DNA from: Aurantiochytrium sp. KH105
Taxonomy: Eukaryota; Sar; Bigyra; Thraustochytrida; Thraustochytriidae
DNA length: 64,000 nucleotides
Reading direction: 5' to 3'
NCBI GenBank assembly: GCA_003116975.1
Contig: BGKB01000115.1
Location: 6,430 to 70,429 of the forward strand
Shown here: one piece after another, positions 30,937-41,069 of the stretch
How positions within the stretch are numbered: the stretch's first letter is position 1
Layout of the letters: every line of letters begins with the position of its first letter
The notes under the pieces: generated by a model
What the model saw: only the letters and a program-made list of their open reading frames with translations
What the model was told of the DNA's origin: nothing
Databases searched by the model: none
Program-made: the position numbers and the translations under genes

Positions 30937-33900
30937 ATGCTGCGACGGACGCGCGCGGGCTCGGACGCAGCCTACAGCGCAGGCCCGCTCTCGCTCACCA
31001 GCGAGGATGACGACGGAGAGGAAGAGGAGAACGAGGATAATGAGCAAGTCTCCGCGAGCCCGAGTCCAAGCACCGAGGACGACGGGAGCAGCAGCGACGA
31101 CGAGGCGAGCACGCCCCTCTCAAGCCCAAACTCAGAGGCTTCCTCGCAAAGCGCTGCCAGTCATGCCGTACAACAGCATCAAACACCAAGCGAGGCGCTC
31201 GCGACAGAAGTATGCAAGACTCTGCGCGAGCAGGCCCACACCGGCGACGATGTCATGCGTCTCATCAAAGTGCGCTTCGAGAGCCTAGACAAGGCTCGAA
31301 AAGGCTTCATTAACGCAGAAGAATTCCGACAGCTCCTCGTCGCCGTTCTCGGTGGACGCGATGTTGCATCCGAGGACGCCGCAACCCTTCTCAAACGCAT
31401 GCACGCCGACACAGACCACAATGGACAAGTATCCTACGATGAGTTCGTCAGCTTCGTCTCGCTCGACCGCGCCACCATCGCCGCCACGGCGCGCAAGCTC
31501 CGCACCGCACTCCTCAAACGTCTACGCGACGACTGCGATGGCTCCGCTGTAAACCTCTTTGCGCGCTATTGTAACGCAAAGCACAACGCCATCTATCCCC
31601 AAGACTTCAAGGCTCTTGTGCACCAAGTCAAAGTCGGCGCAGAGGTCATGACCGATGGCGAGCGCCAAGGTCTCATGGGATTCCTCGATCACCACGGCAA
31701 GGGCTTCATCGACATCTCAGACTTTCAGCTCTTTCTTGAACCTCCCGCGAACCGTAAAACGCAGCGTTCCCAAACGCGCAAAGCAAAAATTACCACGACA
31801 AACAAAAGCAACGTCTCCGATGGAAGCGACAACGATGAAGACGACGCAAAAGAAACCTCGGATGAAGACGACGGTGACGACGAGAACAACATCCACGGCC
31901 AAGTCGAGGAAGAGTCGAAAGCAGATGACCGTCAAGTTGACAACGAAAAAAATGACGCCGTCGTCGTCGACCTTCGACTTGCGATCCTCGGCTCCTCCAA
32001 GAAGCGCAAAGACCAGGAAGAGGCTCTCTTCTCACAAGGCTTCACGCGACTAGTTTCAAGTCTCAATGGCGGCGGCAGGGGTCATCGTCTGCACCTTTTT
32101 GTCCGCCGCGCTAATACGTCTGCCTTTGCAGACGAGGAAGCCTTTATGCGCGCCCGCGTCACTGATATTACACTCTCGCGATCCAACAAGGACGCCACCT
32201 TGCTCGCACTAGGATATCAGTGTGTAGAGCCCTACAGTACGAGCCAAGGCGCGTGGTTTGCGCGTAGACAATATCTCTGGGTCCGTCGTAACGCCAAAGA
32301 TACTAATCCCATCTTGGATCTCGCCGTCACAGCAGGACGCAAACGCGACCTTTCCAGCCAACTGTGGACGCCGCCCTGCCGCGGATTCAAACGCGTCGAC
32401 GGTGACCTCAACGCAGGGAACCGCGGCGCCCAAGTCTTCCTCTGGTACCTCAAGGACCACTTTCAGCAAGACGAAGGGCCATACGCACAGCTCGCTCGTA
32501 TCGTCCGCTCCAAATTGCGCCGCCTTGCAGCCGACAATGCCATCGATGTTGAGGCGCTCTGGGACCGCTACGACCGTCGCGACAGAGGCTGGCTTCCGCG
32601 CAAACACTTTTATCGACTTATCGCACGCGATCTCAAGCTTGGTCTCGAAGCCCGAGACATTGAACAGGTCGTCGACCTGCTCGACATCAACCGGGACGGA
32701 CGCATCGACCGCGAAGAATTTGTCGACTTCATCGCCTTCAACCCGGCGCAAGTGCAACGCATCTTACGCACCGTGGCCACTGCGCAGCGCAAGCGCGACA
32801 TTGACTCCCGCACCGCACTTCGTCGCTGGCTCGCAACATCCACCGCAAAGGACGTTGCCGCGCCGCAGCGTAATGCCCGTCGCCGCAGCGCAACCTCGGC
32901 CTCGTCCGCGTCCGCCATGTCGTCCATCTCCCCCAAAGACCTCGCGCGCGCCCTCAAACGCGTTGGTGTCCGTCTTTCGGCCGAGGATTTCAAGGCTCTC
33001 ATGGGCCGATTCGACAAACACGGCGTCGGTCTCGTCGATGCCAAAGACCTTACGGATGCACTGTGGCGCACCATTCGCACTCTACGCGAGGCCAACAATG
33101 CGAGCGACGATGAAGGCCTCGCGTCCCCTAGCGACCCCGCCGCAAAAACCTTTGTAAACGTCGAGGTGGCGGCACGCAAGCTACGGGCATTTGCGCGGAG
33201 TCTCGCTGGGCCCGATCTTGACATGGGCAAAGCCTGCGATGCCTTGCTTGGAGGCCGTGACAAGGACCGTCTCTCGCGAGATCGCGTGCGCCAGGTCCTG
33301 TCCAAAGAGTTCAAGCTCTCGCTCTCAGACAAGGAGATCGCCATGCTCCTGCTCCGTACTGGGACTTCGCGCACAAAACTCATTGATTTTTGCACATCAT
33401 CAACATACTTGGACGCGGTGCTCAATCGCATCGTCGATGCCGCGCTCAAGGTCGAAACACGTCGGTTCTTCCGCCAACTCGATGCCGAGGGCAACGGCCG
33501 TCTCTCCAGAGCAAACTTTGCCGCGGGCCTTAAAGCTCTTGAAGTCGACGGGCAGCGCATTCAACTCAGCGCCAAAGAGGTCAACCAGATTGTTCAGCGA
33601 TTCGACCAGGATGGTGACGGCGCCGTCGACCTCGAGGAGTTTTTGCACTTTATCGAGAGCGCCGACCGTGCGCGCCGCGCCGCGCGCGACGCTCTTCTTG
33701 ATGAAGAGGAGCGAAAGCTCGACGACGCGCGCGTCCTCTACGTCTTCTCTGCGCTGCGCAAGCTCCACCTTGTCAACCATCACTCTGTGGACCAGCTCTT
33801 TGCCAAGTTCTGTACAGACCACGAGCAAGAGGAAAGCCACACACGCGGCAGCGGTAGTCCTCTTGCCCGAGGCTTTGCCCTTGATGGTCTCGAGACCGGT

Positions 33901-36900
33901 CTTCGGCGCCTCGGGCTTGTCCCGCAAGAGGTCCAGCTTTCTGCAGCTCAATTCCAGCAAGTCTTTCGCCGCATGGACATTGCCAACGCTGGTCTCGTGC
34001 GCAAACGTCACTTTGCGCGCTTTCTCGCGCGTGGCGTTCCCGGCGCAGCGCGCACGGCTCTTGTTTCCCCGCAGCTGCGCGTCCCACATCGTCTGCGGGC
34101 CACCCTCGTGGCCCAAGGCCGCGCCTTGCAGCAGGCCATGCACGAGCTCGACGCGCGCGGCACAGGTCTTGTCATCGAGTCCGCCTTTGTGCAGGCCGTT
34201 CGCCGCCTTGGCGTTTCTTCGCGCGAGGCGCGCGGACTCGCGCGGGCTTTTGTCTCGGAGACCACGCGCGACGCCATCGACTACGAAGCGCTCCTTGCCT
34301 GGGTGGACCACGCGCGGCGGCAGAGGGTGCGTCGAGGAGGATCCGGCGATGACAGTGACGGCCGCTTTGGCGACTTTAGCCCCAGCCAGTCGCCTCAAAG
34401 CGACCGACGCAGAGGTCGTCAAAGTCGCCGCCGACGCCGTCGCGTGCAAAGTGACGACGGGGACGACATTGAAGACGGTACCGGGAGCTTTTTTGGCAGC
34501 GACAGCGATGGCCTGGATGACCAAGACCTCCCCGCAGCAGTTCCCGTGATCCGTCGCGAGTACAGAGCACCAGCCCGGCTCATGCGCGCCCTTCACGAGT
34601 ACTGCAACCCAGATGGTCGACTGTCGCGGGCAGATGTCAACGAAATGCTTCAAGATGCCGGTCTTCCCGCGCTTTCGCGTCGCGATTGGAACGACATGGC
34701 CGTTCGCACGAGCAAGGAGCTGTGCAATCTTGTTTTCGCTGCTGGCCATGGAGCCTCGCCACGCGGTCGCCACCGTCCCACGGACGAGACGGATGAAAAC
34801 GATTTCGACGATCCCGAAACGGCAGCCGAGGCGGATCTAGCCAGAGATTATGTGGCACGCTGCGTCAAAGAAGCTGTACTCAGGGGCAAATTCGCTTGGG
34901 AAACCGCTGCGAGGCGCTACGACCAGGACGGCTCTGGGTGCATCCGACTTCGCGATTTGGGACGTGTATTGCGAGCTTGTGATTGCTCTCTGCCCCCTGC
35001 GAAACTGCGCGCCGTGGCACATATCATGGCTGCATTGCGCGACGGTGGGCAGCGCGTCAATTACGAGCATTTTTTTGCCCATCTGCTTCAACCCAGGGAC
35101 GCACAGCACGGGGGGGCAATGACGGCATCGGAATTTGAGGCCGGTGTCGATGGCCACGATGGGACGCGGATGCCCACGTTCGAAGAGGTTGAAACGAAGA
35201 TCCGTAATGCAGTTCGAGCCGAAGGCTTTGCAGACGGTCACGACCTTGACGATGAGCTTGCTCGTCTCGATCACGACGGTGATGGCAAGGTGTCGGCAAC
35301 GGTGCTGGCGCGCGCTCTTCCACGACTTTTAGGTGGGTTAGAGCTCACGCCAGGCGAGCTTCAAACCGTGATTGAGCACTTTGACCATGATCAAAGCGGT
35401 CGAATTGACGTCAGCGAGCTCGCCGTCCTCGTGGAACTCAGAGACGTAGACGTCGACGAATTGGTCGTACGGGTCAAGGAGGAGCTGCGCGAGCAGGCGC
35501 GCATGGGCACGCGTCTCGAGGAAAACTTTGCTCAGGCAGACGCCAATGGCGACGGTCAGTTGAGCCGTCGCGAATTCCGCAAGTGCCTGGATCAGCTCCT
35601 GCCTCCTGGTCGCCGCTTGAGCAACCGAGAAGTGCGACGGCTCATGGATCGTTTTGATCCCGCTCGCAACGGGCGCGTCGACTACCAGGCTTTTTGCGAG
35701 CTTTGCGCTCCGTCGGAGATCGAAATGCTTGCGCTGGAGGCCAAGGTTCGCGACAAGGTGCGCGGTGTCGCGAGTCGTAGCAGAGGCGGTCCCGTGGACT
35801 TGAAAAAGGCCTTTGCGCTTTTCGATGCCGGGGGTCATGGCAAGGTCTCGCGACGCGATTTCCAGCAGGCTTGCGACCGTCTTGGCCTTGCGCTCTCTGA
35901 GAATGAGCTCGAACTCTTGCTGCAACGTTTTGACACCAATGGTAGTGGTGCTGTGGACTATTTTGAGTTCTCTCGCTTCATCGAGTACGATGGCACCGAA
36001 ATTGAGGACCTCGAGGTCCGCGCAGGGCGCCATTTGGATGCGCTGCAGCGAGACCAAGTGGATCCCGTCGCAGCCTTTGAGGTGCTCGAGGGACGTCGTC
36101 GGCCCGTGGGCGCTTTGCCAAGGCACGCCTTTTACCGCGGCTGCCGTGATCTCGAAATGCCCTTTGGAGATACCGAGATCTCTGCCTTGGCGGATCTCTT
36201 TGCCGACGGGTCGAGCGTGCGGTATCGCGACTTTTGTCTCTCGACGCTAGCGCGAGCCGGTGCGCGGTACCAGGGTCGGCTTGCGGCGATTGCAGGCGGA
36301 GCGCACGGCGGTGCTCCGGCGAAGCGATTGGACCGTGACGAAGTGTGGAATCCACAGAATGTCGAGGCTTGGCTCAGCACACAGGCTACCGTGCAGCAAC
36401 AGCGCAAGTTCAAGCATCTCCAGCGTGCCATGGCTCAGGCTTGTGGCGGGGACGTTGTCGCACCGCTCCGTGACAATCTAGAGAATGAAGAGACTGCCGC
36501 GAACGTGCGTCTTCGGAGCGTGCTCAAGCCAGTTTCATCGTTTGATCCGGCCCCGGCTGCTCCGAAAGATCGTTGGGACTGCCCGGTGTGTTTCTACAAG
36601 CAATCGCGTGCAAATCGTCTCACGTGCGAAATGTGCGACAGTCCTTGTCCCACGCAGGAGGCCACGGCAGGGGGGCAGTGGCCCTACGTCAAGCCCATCT
36701 TTGATCAGGCCTATCGACATGTGGGTGCCACACCTGCAGGCGTCATTATGGCTGATCCACTTCCTGCTCTTGAGCTCGTGCCCCAGAACAAGCATCCCAG
36801 ACGCGAGCCCAAGTGGCACATTGTATCAGAGGTCGATAGTCCCGGTCTTGTGAGTTCTCCGCGATCTGCCTCGCGGGCTTCCTCGCCGCGTTCCCGAGTA

Positions 36901-36984
36901 TCTTCTACCTCGCCAACGCCTTCGGGGCGACCATCTCCACGCACGCCCGGGTCAGTCTCGCCGCGTTCTAGTCGCTATTATTAG
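30937..36984 (+). CDS. giant EF-hand protein with MABP-like and RanBP2 zinc finger
   Basis: 2015 residues from ATG 30937 (ACCATGCTGCGACGG), the first in-frame ATG; the frame is open further upstream but only from GTG. An acidic Ser-rich head (about 1-90) precedes about 19 EF-hand-like loops spread over the whole chain. At least six are canonical calcium loops (for example DTDHNGQVSYDE, DINRDGRIDREE, DQDGDGAVDLEE, DHDQSGRIDVSE, DANGDGQLSRRE, DTNGSGAVDYFE); the rest are degenerate. Between EF-hands, at about 363-507, lies a region like the MABP beta-prism (VTDITLSRSNKDATLLALGY, later GFKRVDGDLNAGN and FLWYLK), a fold that binds membranes in ESCRT-related proteins. Near 1879-1905 is a RanBP2-type zinc finger (WDCPVCFYKQ, then CEMC). 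The C-terminal tail is Ser/Pro/Arg-rich. A calcium-responsive scaffold at membranes is inferred. AAATAAAA follows at about 37106. Confidence 0.85.
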   Translation: MLRRTRAGSDAAYSAGPLSLTSEDDDGEEEENEDNEQVSASPSPSTEDDGSSSDDEASTPLSSPNSEASSQSAASHAVQQHQTPSEALATEVCKTLREQAHTGDDVMRLIKVRFESLDKARKGFINAEEFRQLLVAVLGGRDVASEDAATLLKRMHADTDHNGQVSYDEFVSFVSLDRATIAATARKLRTALLKRLRDDCDGSAVNLFARYCNAKHNAIYPQDFKALVHQVKVGAEVMTDGERQGLMGFLDHHGKGFIDISDFQLFLEPPANRKTQRSQTRKAKITTTNKSNVSDGSDNDEDDAKETSDEDDGDDENNIHGQVEEESKADDRQVDNEKNDAVVVDLRLAILGSSKKRKDQEEALFSQGFTRLVSSLNGGGRGHRLHLFVRRANTSAFADEEAFMRARVTDITLSRSNKDATLLALGYQCVEPYSTSQGAWFARRQYLWVRRNAKDTNPILDLAVTAGRKRDLSSQLWTPPCRGFKRVDGDLNAGNRGAQVFLWYLKDHFQQDEGPYAQLARIVRSKLRRLAADNAIDVEALWDRYDRRDRGWLPRKHFYRLIARDLKLGLEARDIEQVVDLLDINRDGRIDREEFVDFIAFNPAQVQRILRTVATAQRKRDIDSRTALRRWLATSTAKDVAAPQRNARRRSATSASSASAMSSISPKDLARALKRVGVRLSAEDFKALMGRFDKHGVGLVDAKDLTDALWRTIRTLREANNASDDEGLASPSDPAAKTFVNVEVAARKLRAFARSLAGPDLDMGKACDALLGGRDKDRLSRDRVRQVLSKEFKLSLSDKEIAMLLLRTGTSRTKLIDFCTSSTYLDAVLNRIVDAALKVETRRFFRQLDAEGNGRLSRANFAAGLKALEVDGQRIQLSAKEVNQIVQRFDQDGDGAVDLEEFLHFIESADRARRAARDALLDEEERKLDDARVLYVFSALRKLHLVNHHSVDQLFAKFCTDHEQEESHTRGSGSPLARGFALDGLETGLRRLGLVPQEVQLSAAQFQQVFRRMDIANAGLVRKRHFARFLARGVPGAARTALVSPQLRVPHRLRATLVAQGRALQQAMHELDARGTGLVIESAFVQAVRRLGVSSREARGLARAFVSETTRDAIDYEALLAWVDHARRQRVRRGGSGDDSDGRFGDFSPSQSPQSDRRRGRQSRRRRRRVQSDDGDDIEDGTGSFFGSDSDGLDDQDLPAAVPVIRREYRAPARLMRALHEYCNPDGRLSRADVNEMLQDAGLPALSRRDWNDMAVRTSKELCNLVFAAGHGASPRGRHRPTDETDENDFDDPETAAEADLARDYVARCVKEAVLRGKFAWETAARRYDQDGSGCIRLRDLGRVLRACDCSLPPAKLRAVAHIMAALRDGGQRVNYEHFFAHLLQPRDAQHGGAMTASEFEAGVDGHDGTRMPTFEEVETKIRNAVRAEGFADGHDLDDELARLDHDGDGKVSATVLARALPRLLGGLELTPGELQTVIEHFDHDQSGRIDVSELAVLVELRDVDVDELVVRVKEELREQARMGTRLEENFAQADANGDGQLSRREFRKCLDQLLPPGRRLSNREVRRLMDRFDPARNGRVDYQAFCELCAPSEIEMLALEAKVRDKVRGVASRSRGGPVDLKKAFALFDAGGHGKVSRRDFQQACDRLGLALSENELELLLQRFDTNGSGAVDYFEFSRFIEYDGTEIEDLEVRAGRHLDALQRDQVDPVAAFEVLEGRRRPVGALPRHAFYRGCRDLEMPFGDTEISALADLFADGSSVRYRDFCLSTLARAGARYQGRLAAIAGGAHGGAPAKRLDRDEVWNPQNVEAWLSTQATVQQQRKFKHLQRAMAQACGGDVVAPLRDNLENEETAANVRLRSVLKPVSSFDPAPAAPKDRWDCPVCFYKQSRANRLTCEMCDSPCPTQEATAGGQWPYVKPIFDQAYRHVGATPAGVIMADPLPALELVPQNKHPRREPKWHIVSEVDSPGLVSSPRSASRASSPRSRVSSTSPTPSGRPSPRTPGSVSPRSSRYY

Positions 36985-38312
36985 TTTTTTGTTTTTTCTT
37001 CTTCTTCCCTAGTCACCTGTGAAAGTCTGAGTGATGATGCTGACGACGATGATGAAGATGAAGTTGTTGTTGATGTCGTTCTGCCAGTTGGATTTCAGGA
37101 CTTCGTAAATAAAATGGATGATGACGATCATTCATCACCGCTACAACCACCAGTGGTCTGTCTTCTTCTCTGAAGACAAAACGCAGCAGCCAGCTTGCGA
37201 CCATCCCCAACGCACGTATACATACATACGTACGTACGCCCCTACTAGCTACGTACGTATGCTCATCCGAGAAATGCTGACGTCAGGCACAGCGACTTTT
37301 GATCCCTCCCTGTTTCCTCCTTTTCGAGCCTCCTTCTTGCCTGCTTGCTGCGCCGGCCGTGTGCGCGCCGCCTTCCCCTGCAGCGCTCTCATTGCTCGCC
37401 TGACTGTCTGTCTGCCTGTCTGCCTGTCTGTCATATGCGAATGCGAGCCACATCCTCCCGCCAGGCCCGCGCCGCAATCGGCCCAGGCCCCACGGAAAAG
37501 GGACCTGGTTCCTGCTCCCGCGAAGAACCAGTCTGTTCGCGGCCTGCCCTGCGTCCCCGTCGCGCCGCGCGGGCCCTCCCCCCTCGCTCGCTCGCCGCTC
37601 GCCCGCTGCCTCGCCTCCGGCGCCCTCGCCTCTGCCCCCGCGCAGCCGCCCCGCCGGGCCGCTCCGTGCGGCAGGCAGGCAGGTCGCGCGCGACTCTCGC
37701 CCGCCGAGGCGCCTCGCCTGCTCGCGCCGGCGCGTGTTTCCTCGCGCTCTCTCCTCCTGCCTGCCTGCCTGCTTGCCTGCTTGCCTGCTTGCCTCCTTTC
37801 CTCCGCGGCCTCTTCGCCGCTGCGACGCAGCGCAGCCCTCGCCCGCGTCGGCGCTCTCGAGACGCAGGTCCACCGCGGCCAGGCCCTGCTGATGCCCGCT
37901 CGAGGCGAGGCGAGTCGTCGTCTGGGCGTCGTCTCCGTCGGGCTGCCGGGCTCTGCGCGCTCGCGTCGCGTGCTCGCTCGCTCGCTCGCTTCGCAGGCTG
38001 CTGGTTGCAAGTTCACCTTTCGTTCATCTCCGACGTCCGGGCGCCCTGCTGCCTGCGGCTGCCTGCTAGAAGGACGAGGCCAGTGCAGAGCGCCTGCGCG
38101 GGGAGCAGGCTCGTTCAGAACCTGAAACACGCGGCCCCGCTGCACCGCGCTGCACCGCGCGGCGAGCGCACGCAGGCGGCGCGGGAGGGAGCGCGCGCGG
38201 CGAGGGGGCGAGGGAGGGAGCGGCGGGCGGCGGAGGGCGCCGCAGGCGCGCATTCATCCGCTCGCTCGCTCGCTCGTTCGGTCGGTCGTTCACTCGGCCG
38301 CATTCTGGCGGT

Positions 38313-38343
<31 letters not shown>

Positions 38344-38451
38344 CCGCGCGACGCAGACGCAGACTCGCGCGCAGACGCGCGGCAGCGCGCGCGAGGGAGG
38401 CCGCGCGCCGGGCCGCGCGCGAGGGCAAGCCCTGGCCGCGGCGGCGCCAGG
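36985..38451. other. spacer and 5' region of the small membrane gene
   Basis: Begins with the EF-hand gene 3' end (AAATAAAATGG at about 37106). The rest is GC-rich, with GCCT/TGCC repeats at about 37755-37795 and 38313-38345. Long open frames cross it on both strands but consist of Arg/Ala/Pro/Ser runs without domains. Confidence 0.5.
38313..38345. repeat. (CTGC)n microsatellite, about 8 units
   Basis: An unbroken tetranucleotide run ending about 107 bp before the ATG at 38452. Confidence 0.95.
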
Positions 38452-38751
38452 ATGAACACGCCCAAGTCCGTGGGCTGGGGCTGGGTCGCCTTCACGGCCG
38501 CCGGCGTTTTGGGCTCGTATGTGGGGTACAAGCAGTGGAAGGACGGCATCGAGGTCCGCAAGGAGCAGGCCGTGGCCCTGCGCGCCAGACAGCAAAAGAA
38601 GCTCGACGAAATCAACGCGCGACGAAGAGAGCTGCGCTCCAAGCAGCTGGCTGGGCTGGGCCACGCGAACGGCCATGCCAGTGGAGGAGGCGGTATTGAG
38701 GACGCCGGCCTCGGGGGCAATGCAGCCTCCGACGCTCCAAATATGCCATAG
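38452..38751 (+). CDS. small single-pass membrane protein
   Basis: 99 residues from ATG 38452 (CAGGATGAAC). I do not recognise the family. Residues about 7-28 (VGWGWVAFTAAGVLGSYVGY) form one hydrophobic segment, followed at once by a charged helical stretch rich in Lys, Arg and Glu (about 29-65) and a Gly/Ala/Asn-rich tail. The frame stays open far upstream, but that part is GC-rich low complexity, so I place the start at the ATG where composition changes. Short N-terminal anchor plus basic helix resembles small mitochondrial inner-membrane or ER tail proteins; this is only an impression. It is far from any co-oriented gene. Confidence 0.6.
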   Translation: MNTPKSVGWGWVAFTAAGVLGSYVGYKQWKDGIEVRKEQAVALRARQQKKLDEINARRRELRSKQLAGLGHANGHASGGGGIEDAGLGGNAASDAPNMP

Positions 38752-39788
38752 CGCGCGCAGACCTCCCCGTGTTTGTCCTTTGCGGGGGCAATCGCAAACG
38801 CAGCAAGAGCGAGCTAAGCCTCTGTTTGCGTCGCGAGAGTGCTCCCATCGCAATTGCCCGTCTTCCATCTCCACGAGAAAACGAAGAAAAGAAGAAGGGA
38901 AAAGGAGATAAAAAGTTCGCCGCAGTCGGCCAATGGTCCCCCAATCACCCCCCGGTCAAGTCAAATTCTGTAAAATGTACGGGTCCACGCTTTTGCTCCA
39001 TTCCTTTCTCTTCAAGGTCTGATTGTTTGGTTAATGAAAGAGAACAAGAACGTTAACATATTTGTAGACTGGCGTCCTCGCATCAACCCTCAAGAAGAGG
39101 CAAATCAAGACGACAAAATCTTCTCTGTTGAAAAGGAAAACAAGAAACCCATCGTTGTGGACGCACACACACAAAATCATCTTCTGTAGAGCACGTGTCC
39201 CCACTCACGGCGAGATTCTCTTCGCAAAACTCTTGCTGACGATAGGAAGGAGGAACTTGCGTTTAGGGCATGGAAACGCTTTCTTGGCCGCATGCACATG
39301 CAGCGAAGAATGCACTTGCACGAGAGCCTCATCCAAACAACAATGTATTTGCATGAAGTGTGCGAGCCTGACGTGCTTGTCCGAATGTATTGAAATTACG
39401 CAAGCTTCACGTATTCCTTCCGTTTACGTTTGACGCCCGCACACGCACACGCACAAGTCTCGTATAATATCATTTCGTTTCGAAAAAAAATTGCAGCAAC
39501 ACAGATTCAAGAAATGTGTTTGCTTGAAAAGGGCGCGTTTGTGTCCGAATGCATCGAACTACAACGCAAGATTCACGCATTTGCTCCGTTTGAGTTTTGC
39601 GTCCGCACACGCACGAGTCTAGACGTATGCCGTTTCGAAAAAGAAATCTCGCAGAGGTAAGAATTTTATAAAATTGGTTCTCTGAAGTGAGTGAGGTGTT
39701 GAATAAAGAAAAAGGTGTCGGAAAACAAGAAAGCATACGTGCTCCCTTATGGCTCGAGATGTTAGGAGACGAAAAAGAAAAATGCAAT
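38752..39788. other. convergent spacer
   Basis: AT-richer DNA between the small membrane gene (+) and the hydratase (-). A short segment is duplicated: CGCACACGCAC(A)AGTCT... followed by TTTCG(A)AAAA occurs near 39440-39490 and again near 39605-39645. No gene is seen. Confidence 0.45.
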
Positions 39789-40964
39789 TTAGAGCTTGGC
39801 GTCCGGGTTGAGCATGACGTAGGCATTGTTGATGCAGACATCGCCAGTCGTCTTGTTCTTGGTCTGAACAATGACCTTGTTGCCCTCCTTCCACATCTCG
39901 ACGACGAGGGTATCGCCGGGGAGCACCGGCTTGGCGAAGCGAGCCTTGATGGAGCGGAACTTCTCGGCCTTGCCATCGCAGTACTGCTGAATGACGGCGC
40001 GCGTGGTGATGCCAAGCGAGCAAAGACCGTGGAGAATGGGCTTCTTGAAGCCAGACATCTGGGCGAACGACGGGTCAATGTGCAGCGGGTTGTAGTCACC
40101 GCTCAGACGGTAGACGTGCGCCTGCGTCTCGGTCGTTGGCATCTCGAGCGAGGCGTCCGGAGCGCGCTTGGGGACGTCCACCTTTTCCGAGTTGGTCTCG
40201 CCAGAGTCCTTAAAGTTCTTGGCGCCCACGAGAAAGGACCCGCTCACAATCCGGTAAATGGTCTTTCCGTTGGCGTCCTGGATCAGGTCCTCGCGCTCCA
40301 CCGAGGCGCCGCTGCCGCGCTTGTGCACGCCAATGATGCGGGCCTTGCACGTGAGCTCGGCGCCCTCCGGGTCGAGAGGGGCGAGCTTTTCAATGTAGCG
40401 CTCACCGTCAAGACCGACCTTGATGCCCGGGAGGGGCGGCATCGGCGGACCCTCCGACATGGCCTCGGACGGGAAGGAGACAACGTCCTGGTCCGTGCCC
40501 TTGAAACCGAGCACGATCGGGTACAGCGGGAACGCCTCAAAGTCCTCATCGTGCTCGTACGTAAAGTTGAGCTCGTCGCAGCCGATGCCCACGGCGTACA
40601 GCAGGAGATCGCGCTGGTTGTACCTTCGTAAGTCAATGTCAACGACACAAGTTCACAGATAATACGCAGTCAGTCCGTCTTGTTCATTCTACCTTCTTGA
40701 TAACGCGCGAAAACGCGATTCTCTTTGCGCCTCGCGCGAACGAGACACATCTCGCAACGTAATCGTGCTCGTGTTCTCCGTCTCGCGTGCTCTCTCTCTC
40801 TCTCTCTCTCTCTCGGTGCCCCGCGCCGCGTCGCCCTTGCCTCCCCTCGCTCCGCACGCAGGACTCCATGAATGCCTGCCATGCTCTCTCTACACGTACG
40901 CGACCTTTTGCTCAGTCCACTTGTTGAGGAAGGGCTCCGTCTCGACGATCTCCTCCTCGCCCAT
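39789..40964 (-). CDS. peroxisomal MaoC-type 2-enoyl-CoA hydratase
   Basis: Two exons. Exon 1 starts at ATG 40964 (MGEEEIVETEPFLNKWTEQK). Exon 2 is 40623-39789. The best donor is GTACGT at 40899 (exon 1 end 40900, 299 residues); a donor six bases on (exon 1 end 40894) gives 301 residues. The acceptor is CGAAG at 40624. Without exon 1 the frame lacks the YNQRDLLLYAVGIG opening seen in hot-dog hydratases. The second hot-dog repeat carries the hydratase-2 motif YRLSGDYNPLHIDPSFAQ, with catalytic Asp and His as in the hydratase domain of human HSD17B4. The chain ends AKL, a PTS1 peroxisomal signal that HSD17B4 also uses. Role: hydration of trans-2-enoyl-CoA to (R)-3-hydroxyacyl-CoA in peroxisomal beta-oxidation. 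It stands alone, without the dehydrogenase or SCP2 parts of the multifunctional enzyme. Confidence 0.92.
40792..40814. repeat. (CT)n microsatellite in hydratase intron
   Basis: About eleven CT units within the single intron of the hydratase gene. On the minus strand this reads as a GA run near the donor. Confidence 0.9.
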
Positions 40965-41024
40965 CGTGCCTGGTTCCTTCCGCTTGTCTCGGCGCGGCGT
41001 CTGCGCTGCTGCTGCTCGCGCTCA

Positions 41025-41069
<45 letters not shown>

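Noticed and set aside
33400-34773. 457-codon frame antisense to the EF-hand gene
   Set aside because: Lies wholly inside the EF-hand coding region; a shadow of GC-rich codons with no domain.
37345-38451. Upstream extension of the small membrane protein frame
   Set aside because: Arg/Ala/Pro/Ser low complexity crossing microsatellites; protein-like composition begins at ATG 38452.
40624-40685. GTAGAATG as donor of the hydratase intron
   Set aside because: It would leave an upstream exon without an ATG; the exon at 40900-40964 supplies an ATG and joins in frame.
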